Source: Bifidobacterium imperatoris
GTDB lineage: Bacteria; Actinomycetota; Actinomycetes; Actinomycetales; Bifidobacteriaceae
Direction: 5' to 3'
DNA length: 5,123 nt
Assembly (NCBI RefSeq): GCF_002860405.1
Contig: NZ_NMWV01000046.1
Location: 1-5,123, forward strand
Shown here: positions 1 to 4,696 of the stretch, piece after piece
How the letters are laid out: every line of letters begins with the position of its first letter
Position numbering within the stretch: position 1 is the stretch's first letter
The notes under the pieces: model-generated
The model's input: the letters and a program-made list of their open reading frames with translations, nothing else
What the model was told of the DNA's origin: nothing
The model's database searches: none
Translations under genes and position numbers: made by a program

Positions 1-1493
1 CCAACAAGGAGCAGACGAAGGAACTGGCCGACGCCAACGAACAGTTAGGTGAATCAGGCACAGAAGCGGCAGACGGATTGAACCAGACAGCCAATGCCGC
101 CGATGATGCCGCCGACGCGGCTAGCATCCTCGCGAACAACTTCGGAGCCACCACCGACGGCATCAACGAGCAGGCCGCGGCATTGGGCGAGGTCACCGAC
201 GCGCTCAGCACCTACTACGGGTTCAGCACGAGCGCTTCGGATGCGTTGATCTCCATGCATGACGCGTTCGACAAGGCCACCAAGGCGGCTCAGGAGAACG
301 GTCAGACTCTTGACCTGAACACGGAGAAGGGTCGCAGCAACCAGAGCGCGTTGAACGATATCGCCGACAGCGCGTTGAAGGCGGCGGAAGCGCAAGCCAA
401 AAACGGCAGCAGCATGGATGAGATCAACGGCACGTTGGACACGGCCCGAGAGAACTACATCAAAGCCGCCGAAGCGATGGGCATGCTGCCCGAGGATGCG
501 GAAGCCGCCGCCAACGCGGCCGGACTCACATCAAGCGAGTTCGAACGATTGGCGAAAAGCATCGGCCTCATCCCGGACAGCAAGATCATCAACGTGAACT
601 CCGACACGGGTGAAGCCGAAGGCCAATTGCAGGCGTTGGGCGTCACCGTGGAGACCCTGCCGGACGGCACCGTCAAGATCGGCGGAGACAACACGGATGC
701 CATCGCCGCGATAGCCGCGGTCAACGGATTGCCCGTGGATTCGAAAACCGGCACCGTCACACTGGACTCCAGCCAGTACAACATCGCGTTGGCATTGGCG
801 AACGGTGCGACCATCGACAAGAAAACCGGTTATCTGGTCGGTGACGGCAGTGACCTGCTCGCCAAGGTCGCGCAGGCCAACGGTTGGAAAATCGACACGA
901 AGACCGGAGTCATCTCCGGCAACGATGGCCCGTTCCAATCAACAGCCAAGGCCGTGGAGAACAAGAAGATCGCAGGCAAGACCGTGAAGGTCGATGCCGA
1001 TGCTTCCAGTTTCTGGGGCACCGTCAACGGCATTCTCGGCAAAGTGTTCAAGGTCAACATCGGCAGCGATGCGAAAGCTCACGGTGGTCTCATCGGCTAC
1101 GCTTCGGGCGGTCTCATGGGGCGTGACGGCATTCCGAAATACGCTTCCGGCGGCTACGGCCTGCTGGGCGGCGTAGGCAGCAAGGTCAGCGATTCGAACC
1201 TCATCTGGGCATCACGCGGCGAGTACATGATGAAGGCTCGCGCCGTGGACCATTACGGCGTCGGCTTCATGGACTCCGTGAACACAATGCGCTACCAGCC
1301 CGACCAGGGCACCATGTATCTGCCGGCACCCAGTCTGGATGCGACGCCGAACACGATGCTGGTCGAATCGAATCAGGCCGTCATCAACGCCATCGACTCG
1401 TTCCACGAGGACATCGGCCCGCTGATAGCCATGTATGCGCCGCAGATCGGCAAACGCGACTTCCAACGACTCACACGGGAGGCACTGCGGTGA
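1..1493 (+). CDS. Tail tape measure protein, C-terminal part (5' end outside window)
   Basis: The frame is open from the left edge (first full codon at position 3) to TGA at 1491-1493. This leaves 496 residues of a longer protein. Tape measure proteins set tail length and pass down the tail tube during DNA injection. The first part (about 3-560) is rich in Ala, Glu, Gln, Asn and Lys and looks helical, as expected for the family. Positions about 633-953 hold degenerate repeats of about 26 residues. Positions about 1080-1180 are glycine-rich (repeated GG). The stretch from about 1160 to 1280 then carries the SDSNLIWASRGEYMMKARAV and YGVGFMDSVN blocks. These correspond to the 'SDSIPAMLSNGEYVV...A...YG..FL..LN' ending common in siphophage tape measures (remembered family pattern). 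The position just before a Dit-like gene fits. TTG at 78 or other internal codons should not be taken as the start. The N-terminus and any membrane segment are outside the window. Confidence 0.88.
   Translation, partial: NKEQTKELADANEQLGESGTEAADGLNQTANAADDAADAASILANNFGATTDGINEQAAALGEVTDALSTYYGFSTSASDALISMHDAFDKATKAAQENGQTLDLNTEKGRSNQSALNDIADSALKAAEAQAKNGSSMDEINGTLDTARENYIKAAEAMGMLPEDAEAAANAAGLTSSEFERLAKSIGLIPDSKIINVNSDTGEAEGQLQALGVTVETLPDGTVKIGGDNTDAIAAIAAVNGLPVDSKTGTVTLDSSQYNIALALANGATIDKKTGYLVGDGSDLLAKVAQANGWKIDTKTGVISGNDGPFQSTAKAVENKKIAGKTVKVDADASSFWGTVNGILGKVFKVNIGSDAKAHGGLIGYASGGLMGRDGIPKYASGGYGLLGGVGSKVSDSNLIWASRGEYMMKARAVDHYGVGFMDSVNTMRYQPDQGTMYLPAPSLDATPNTMLVESNQAVINAIDSFHEDIGPLIAMYAPQIGKRDFQRLTREALR
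633..953 (+). repeat. Degenerate ~26-residue tandem repeats inside the tape measure gene
   Basis: Three units of exactly 78 bp start at 720, 798 and 876. They read VNGLPVDSKTGTV, ANGATIDKKTGYL and ANGWKIDTKTGVI, each followed by about 13 less conserved residues. A more divergent unit with an 87-bp period starts near 633 (ALGVTVETLPDGTV). The shared pattern is (A/V)NGxx(I/V)DxKTGxx. The DNA has diverged, so this is an old protein repeat rather than a recent DNA duplication. The alternating hydrophobic pattern suggests beta structure, which is an inference. Repeat number in tape measures can vary with tail length. Confidence 0.75.
1477..1482 (+). promoter_or_regulatory. Ribosome binding site GGGAGG deciding the GTG start of the distal tail gene
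   Basis: GGGAGG lies 7 nt before GTG at 1490-1492, which is ideal spacing. It supports a GTG start that overlaps the tape measure stop as GTGA. The site lies within the end of the tape measure gene, so translational coupling is likely. Confidence 0.8.
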
Positions 1494-2320
1494 AAACCTT
1501 CACATACACCAGTTCCACCGGCTCCACGGTGAACCTATATGAGCCGGTGGGGCTGCTGGTCGGTCAGATCATGGAGCTGCGCACCCGCCAATGGGATTGG
1601 ACGCTCGGCTACCGGAGCCTGACCGCGAACCGGCCCGCCCGCACCGTGAAGTTCACGGCCCTCTGCCGCAGTCAGAGCATGTTGGAAGCGGCGGAACGCC
1701 TGTTCGACGCGGATGTGCGCGCCTATGTGGAGGAGCAGGTGAAACCCGGCATGCTGGAGGTGGACGGCTGGCGGCAGACCGCGCTCATCGTCAAGGCGGA
1801 ACCCGATTACGTGAGTCCCCAGTTGACGCGCGTGGAATTCACCGCCGCATTGTTCGACGGCGTATGGCACAAGCCGGTGACCCGCCAGTTCAGCCGGAAC
1901 ACAGCACGGTATACGAGCGGCAAGGGATATTCGTACGACTACCGATATGATTACGTGCCGACCCGTGCCAGTGCAGTATTGTCGAACGATTCCGCATTGC
2001 CGAGCCGTGTGAAATACATCATCTACGGTGCCGCCACTTCTCCCGCCATCACCATCGGCGGCAATAAGGTGATAGCCGACGTGAGCATCCCCTCCGGCGG
2101 CTATCTCATCATCGATGGCACCGGGTCGCCCCGAACCGCCGTATTGACCGCCGCGAACGGCGACCAGACGAACGTGTTCGACAAGCTGCGAAGAGACCAG
2201 GCGAACAACGAATACGCGTTCGCCACGTTGCAGCCCGGCGTCAGCCAGGTCAGCTGGGATGAATCGTTCAGCTTCGACATCGAATATTGGATGGAGAGGA
2301 CCGGCCTGCCATGGACGTGA
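1490..2320 (+). CDS. Distal tail protein (Dit-like, siphophage tail component)
   Basis: This 276-residue protein resembles the distal tail proteins of Gram-positive siphophages. These form the hexameric ring joining the tail tube to the hub and receptor-binding device. The N-terminal half (about 1-135) has the expected layout: a short beta start, then VGLLVGQIMELRTRQWDWTLGYRSL, a helical stretch with 'SMLEAAERLFDADVRAYVEE', then a beta pair ending in EFTAALFDGVWHK. The C-terminal half (about 140-276) looks like a beta-sandwich (ITIGGNKVIADVSIPSGGYLIIDG) and ends in FDIEYWMERTGLPWT. This two-domain form fits Dit proteins with a galectin-like second domain. The GTG start at 1490 is chosen for its GGGAGG site and the 4-nt overlap with the tape measure stop. 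The gene overlaps the next one by 10 nt. The assignment rests on remembered family patterns and gene order. A generic 'phage tail protein' label is the fallback. Confidence 0.82.
   Translation: MKTFTYTSSTGSTVNLYEPVGLLVGQIMELRTRQWDWTLGYRSLTANRPARTVKFTALCRSQSMLEAAERLFDADVRAYVEEQVKPGMLEVDGWRQTALIVKAEPDYVSPQLTRVEFTAALFDGVWHKPVTRQFSRNTARYTSGKGYSYDYRYDYVPTRASAVLSNDSALPSRVKYIIYGAATSPAITIGGNKVIADVSIPSGGYLIIDGTGSPRTAVLTAANGDQTNVFDKLRRDQANNEYAFATLQPGVSQVSWDESFSFDIEYWMERTGLPWT
2293..2300 (+). promoter_or_regulatory. Ribosome binding site GGAGAGGA for the tail hub gene
   Basis: GGAGAGGA ends 10 nt before ATG at 2311. The spacing is slightly long but it is the only good site here. It favours ATG 2311 over the in-frame TTG at 2287, which has no such site. 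It also favours it over the in-frame GTG at 2317, which would give a GTGA overlap but lie 16 nt from the site. Confidence 0.55.
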
Positions 2321-3294
2321 TATGGACGAATCCCAGCCATGTGCCGCAGGGCGAGCTGGTCAGCCCCGCATTGGATATCCAATACGGTGACGAGGGCAAC
2401 GATTTCGAACTCACCCACTCCACCAGCGATGTCGTGCTGGCGGACGGTTGCCTGATCGGGGTGGAGGGAGCCGAATACGGTGGCCGTGTGGACGGCATTC
2501 GCGTCGAGATGAGCGACGGGCATTCCGAATACACAGCCACGGGCCGCACCTGGCATGGCATGCTCGCCGGCAAGATCATCCAACCCGATTCGGGCATGAA
2601 CCGGCTCATACTGTCCGGAGACGCGAACAACGTCATCCGCACCATCATCAGCCGAATCGGATTAACGGACACGTTCACCGTGCCCGCCACGAATAGCGGA
2701 ATCACGGTCAGTGCCTACGCGTTCCACCGGTATTGCACCGCATGGGACGGGTTGCGCATGATGCTCACCAATGTGGGGGCACGGTTGAACATGAGATTCA
2801 TCAACGGCGCATGCCAGCTGGAGGCGGTGAAATCCTCCACGTATGGCGGCGCGGACAGCGACCAGCGCGTGGATTTCACCGCCAAACGCGCATACACGCA
2901 GGTCAACCATCTCATCGGCCTCGGCAAAGGCGAGCTGAAGGACCGTGCGGTCAGCCACTGGTATGCGGACGAGCAGGGCAACATAAGCCAAACCCAATCG
3001 CTCACCGGCAGCCGGGAAATCTGCCAGACCTACGAGCTCACCACCAGCGAAGGCAGCGAACTAGCGGACAAGACCCGCGACAAGCTCAAGGAACTATGGG
3101 CGCAGGGCACCGTGGAACTCGACCTGCCCGACGATCTGAATCTGCATGTGGACGACCATGTGAGAGCCTATGATGCCACGACCGGCATCAGCGTGGACTC
3201 CCCCATCGTGCGCATCAGCATGAAACTCAAGAACGGCATACCCAAGGTCAGCTATGAGACCGGCTCATACGACTGGCCGCAGGAAGAAGCCTAG
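2311..3294 (+). CDS. Tail hub / Gp37-like (Tal-like) tail-associated protein
   Basis: This 327-residue protein fits the family annotated in actinophages as ReqiPepy6 Gp37-like, related to the siphophage Tal and baseplate hub proteins that close the tail tip below Dit. Supporting features are an N-terminal WTNPSHVPQGELVSPALDIQYGDEGNDFEL, then EYGGRVDGIRVEMSDGHSEYTATGRTWHGML, where the tail-hub 'GR...G.L' core is visible. A middle part covers residues about 95-200 and includes RTIISRIGL. A long acidic helix near residues 245-270 (SEGSELADKTRDKLKELWAQ) is followed by a C-terminal beta part about DHVRAYDATTGISVDSPIVRISMKL. No peptidase or lysozyme domain follows, so it is a short structural version. 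It overlaps the end of the distal tail gene by 10 nt. The start choice is explained under its ribosome binding site. The family is recognised from memory, with no search behind it. Confidence 0.72.
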   Translation: MDVIWTNPSHVPQGELVSPALDIQYGDEGNDFELTHSTSDVVLADGCLIGVEGAEYGGRVDGIRVEMSDGHSEYTATGRTWHGMLAGKIIQPDSGMNRLILSGDANNVIRTIISRIGLTDTFTVPATNSGITVSAYAFHRYCTAWDGLRMMLTNVGARLNMRFINGACQLEAVKSSTYGGADSDQRVDFTAKRAYTQVNHLIGLGKGELKDRAVSHWYADEQGNISQTQSLTGSREICQTYELTTSEGSELADKTRDKLKELWAQGTVELDLPDDLNLHVDDHVRAYDATTGISVDSPIVRISMKLKNGIPKVSYETGSYDWPQEEA

Positions 3295-3300
3295 AAAGGA
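3293..3300 (+). promoter_or_regulatory. Ribosome binding site AGAAAGGA for the 78-residue gene
   Basis: AGAAAGGA overlaps the stop of the upstream gene and ends 8 nt before ATG at 3309. It supports that start and shows the small gene is expressed as part of the tail operon. The 14-nt gap has no room for a promoter. Confidence 0.7.
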
Positions 3301-3308
3301 TAAACGCC

Positions 3309-3545
3309 ATGCCGAAATACGAGAACATCACCCAATACGAGTGCGACCGCACCGGATGCCCCATCAAGGAATACGTCTCACCGAACGAAACCGCGTCCCC
3401 CGACTGGCACGAACTCACCCGAATCGACCGCAACGGCAACGAGAAGCATTTCCTCCTGTGCGGCACTGATTACAAGGACTACCTGCAGTTGGCCGAGAAT
3501 CAGGACAAGGATTTCGACCTGTGGATGCAGCAGGGAGGCAAGTGA
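3309..3545 (+). CDS. Small tail-operon protein with degenerate zinc-knuckle pattern, function unknown
   Basis: This 78-residue gene runs from ATG 3309 to TGA 3543-3545 and has a good ribosome binding site. It lies between the hub gene and the receptor-binding gene, with 1 nt before the next ATG. I do not recognise a named function. It has Cys12 and Cys17 (ECDRTGC), Trp33 and His34, His47, and Cys51 in HFLLCGTDYK. This resembles small actinobacterial zinc-knuckle proteins with a first Cys pair, a Trp, and a second LCxxC-type pair. Here the first pair is spaced CxxxxC, and the second pair has lost its last Cys (CGTD). Zinc could still be bound if a His takes part, but that is speculation. The C-terminus (residues about 54-75) is acidic and probably helical. 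No signal peptide or membrane segment is visible. A structural or chaperone-like tail role is possible from context only. Confidence 0.75.
   Translation: MPKYENITQYECDRTGCPIKEYVSPNETASPDWHELTRIDRNGNEKHFLLCGTDYKDYLQLAENQDKDFDLWMQQGGK
3533..3538 (+). promoter_or_regulatory. Ribosome binding site GGGAGG for the receptor-binding gene
   Basis: GGGAGG lies inside the end of the 78-residue gene and 8 nt before ATG at 3547. It is a strong site and lies in the constant part upstream of the invertible segment. Translation start is therefore the same in either orientation of the segment. Confidence 0.78.
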
Positions 3546-3546
3546 C

Positions 3547-4323
3547 ATGGGCGCGGTACTGGTAACCGGATCACTGGGAGGCGACCAGCCCCACGTGACC
3601 AGCGCGCAGGACGGTCTCCTACATGCCGGCATGCTCGGTCGTGGCGGCTACCTGTTGCAGACCCGCAACTGGACGCAATTGCCGTCGGCGAAGAATTCGA
3701 ACACCATCACCATCCCCGCGTGGGATATCGTGATGGAAGGCCGTCAGGTCATGATCGACCAGCCCACCGATGTGACGATCCAATCCGGTTCGCAGGGCGT
3801 GAAACGTCGCGACCTGATCGTGGTCCGTTACACGATGAACGCGAGCACGGGCGTCGAAGCGGTGAACCTGGTCGCCATCAAAGGCACCGCGGCAGCTTCC
3901 CCTGTGGATCCCGCCTATAATACGGGCAGCATCATCAGCGGCGCCCTCACTTCCGACCTGCCGTTATGCCGTGTGAGCATCGACGGTATCAACGTCACCG
4001 GTGTTGATGTGTTGGTGAATGTGTTGGCGCCGTTGAGCAGCGTGTGGGATTCGCTAACCCATCACGGTTTCCAGCGTGCCGATGGCGGCGTGGTCCGTGG
4101 GGTGTTGCAGCCGAACGCGGTGACGGTCCAGCAGGCGGCATGGCCGAAGCCGTTCGCGGAAATACCCACCGTGGTCGGCTGGTATGCGAACGACAACATT
4201 TATTCATGCTCCGTCACATCAGTTACCACGACCGGCTGCACCATCGCAATCAAGAACATCGGTGAACAAGCCAATGGTATCGAGGGCCACGTGTACGCGG
4301 TGGCCTACGGCAAACTCGCCTAG
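3547..4323 (+). CDS. Receptor-binding / minor tail protein, expressed form with C-terminal cassette A
   Basis: This 258-residue protein probably sits at the tail tip and contacts the host surface. Residues 1-171 are the constant part. They match a known type of Gram-positive phage structural protein: HVTSAQDGLLHAGMLGRGGYLL near 16-37, NTITIPAWDIVMEGRQVMI, then QGVKRRDLIVVRYTMNASTG (about 83-102), VEAVNLVAIKGT, DPAYNTG, and PLCRVSIDGINVTGV. This part likely attaches to the tail. Residues 172-258 are the variable cassette, a Ser/Thr/Gly-rich beta-type domain with WPKPFAEIPTVVGWY and TTTGCTIAIKN, ending AVAYGKLA. It recalls H-type-lectin-like or phage fibre tip domains, which is an inference. 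The 16-bp recombination site spans codons 167-172, so the C-terminus is predicted to switch by inversion. It is the last + strand gene of the operon here. Its stop overlaps the silent cassette by 4 nt. Confidence 0.82.
   Translation: MGAVLVTGSLGGDQPHVTSAQDGLLHAGMLGRGGYLLQTRNWTQLPSAKNSNTITIPAWDIVMEGRQVMIDQPTDVTIQSGSQGVKRRDLIVVRYTMNASTGVEAVNLVAIKGTAAASPVDPAYNTGSIISGALTSDLPLCRVSIDGINVTGVDVLVNVLAPLSSVWDSLTHHGFQRADGGVVRGVLQPNAVTVQQAAWPKPFAEIPTVVGWYANDNIYSCSVTSVTTTGCTIAIKNIGEQANGIEGHVYAVAYGKLA
4046..4061 (+). repeat. Left inverted repeat / predicted recombination site (within receptor-binding gene)
   Basis: The sequence is GGGATTCGCTAACCCA and is the exact reverse complement of 4681-4696. Identity stops at both edges of these 16 bp. 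The outer halves GGG(A/T)T and A(A/T)CCC are roughly symmetric around an asymmetric centre. This is the form expected of a tyrosine recombinase core site with a direction. Confidence 0.85.
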
Positions 4324-4326
4324 GCG
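4317..4326. repeat. Perfect palindrome holding both cassette stop codons
   Basis: CGCCTAGGCG is a perfect 10-bp palindrome at the meeting point of the two cassettes. TAG at 4321-4323 ends the + reading frame, and the complement of 4320-4322 is the TAG ending the - frame. Both proteins therefore end in Ala-stop with the same last 7 nt. It is too short and lacks a T-run, so it is not called a terminator. Confidence 0.8.
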
Positions 4327-4696
4327 AAGGTCACGCCGTCCGGTATCGGCAGGCTGCGGGGAGTGTGCAGGCACCTGTCCCCGTTGGTCAGGGAGCCGAC
4401 CACGGTGATGCTGCCGTCCACATTCCAGGTGGCCTTCTTGCCGAAGTTGCCGGACGGTATCGCCCACAGGCAGCCGAGATACACGGGTTTCGAGGGCTTC
4501 ACGCCGGAGGCGTGCTGGAACACGCCGTAGTCGCCCACGTTGACCGTGCTGCGGAAGCCGGACAGGTCCACGTGGAGCAGACGGTTGCGCTCGTCCACGA
4601 TGATCTGCATGCCGCCGCCATACATGTCAGGTGGGAAACTCCCCGTGTTCTGCATACTGAACCGCGCGTATTTGAGCGGCTGGGTTAGCGAATCCC
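4320..4696 (-). CDS. Silent alternative C-terminal cassette B of the receptor-binding protein
   Basis: Read on the - strand from the right repeat, this frame gives DSLT followed by 120 residues unlike those of cassette A. It starts QPLKYARFSMQNTGSFPPDM, then has GGGMQIIVDERNRLLHVDLSG, VNVGDYGVFQHASG, KPVYLGCLWAIPSGNFGKKATWNVDGSITVVGSL, and ends LPIPDGVTFA. The pattern of short beta strands and glycine turns, with a WNVDGSI block, fits a phage fibre or receptor-binding tip. No ligand can be named. There is no convincing ribosome binding site for it in this orientation. The frame does extend upstream to an ATG at 4719-4721, but that part overlaps the recombinase gene and lacks a Shine-Dalgarno match. 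It should be expressed only after inversion, as residues 172-291 of the switched protein. Confidence 0.78.
4681..4696 (-). repeat. Right inverted repeat / predicted recombination site
   Basis: TGGGTTAGCGAATCCC on + is the exact reverse complement of 4046-4061. It opens the silent cassette on the - strand. It is immediately followed (4697-4699) by the complement of the recombinase stop codon, so the flip boundary leaves the recombinase intact. Confidence 0.85.

Larger units (their letters stand above)
4046..4696. other. Predicted invertible DNA segment carrying two alternative receptor-binding C-termini
   Basis: The 651-bp segment, counted with its ends, is bounded by a perfect 16-bp inverted repeat. 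The left end is inside the receptor-binding gene. The right end abuts the stop codon of a tyrosine recombinase gene. Inside are two cassettes in opposite orientation that meet at 4317-4326. On both cassettes the repeat is read as GAT TCG CTA ACC (DSLT). Flipping would join the constant 171 residues in frame to the silent cassette and yield 291 residues. The constant promoter side, start codon and recombinase stay outside the segment. Inversion itself cannot be seen in one sequence. Confidence 0.85.

Noticed and set aside
54..938. Long open frames on the - strand across the tape measure gene
   Set aside because: They are antisense shadows typical of GC-rich coding DNA, have no ribosome binding sites, and lie under a clear phage protein on +.
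2287..2310. TTG at 2287 as the start of the hub gene
   Set aside because: No ribosome binding site upstream, and a GGAGAGGA lies between it and the in-frame ATG at 2311.
2651..2668. Possible third copy of the recombination site (GGATTAAC)
   Set aside because: Only a short partial match without the GGG...CCC arms, inside the conserved hub gene. A similar weak match at about 4997-5006 in the recombinase is also judged chance.
3916..3921. TATAAT as a promoter -10 box
   Set aside because: It lies inside the receptor-binding gene, encodes part of PAYNTG, and has no -35-like sequence at the right distance.
4365..4688. Open frame on + across the silent cassette
   Set aside because: The - strand frame has the in-frame link to the repeat and a plausible beta-rich tip sequence. 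The + frame is compositionally a shadow (rich in His, Ala, Gly and Val) with no good start.
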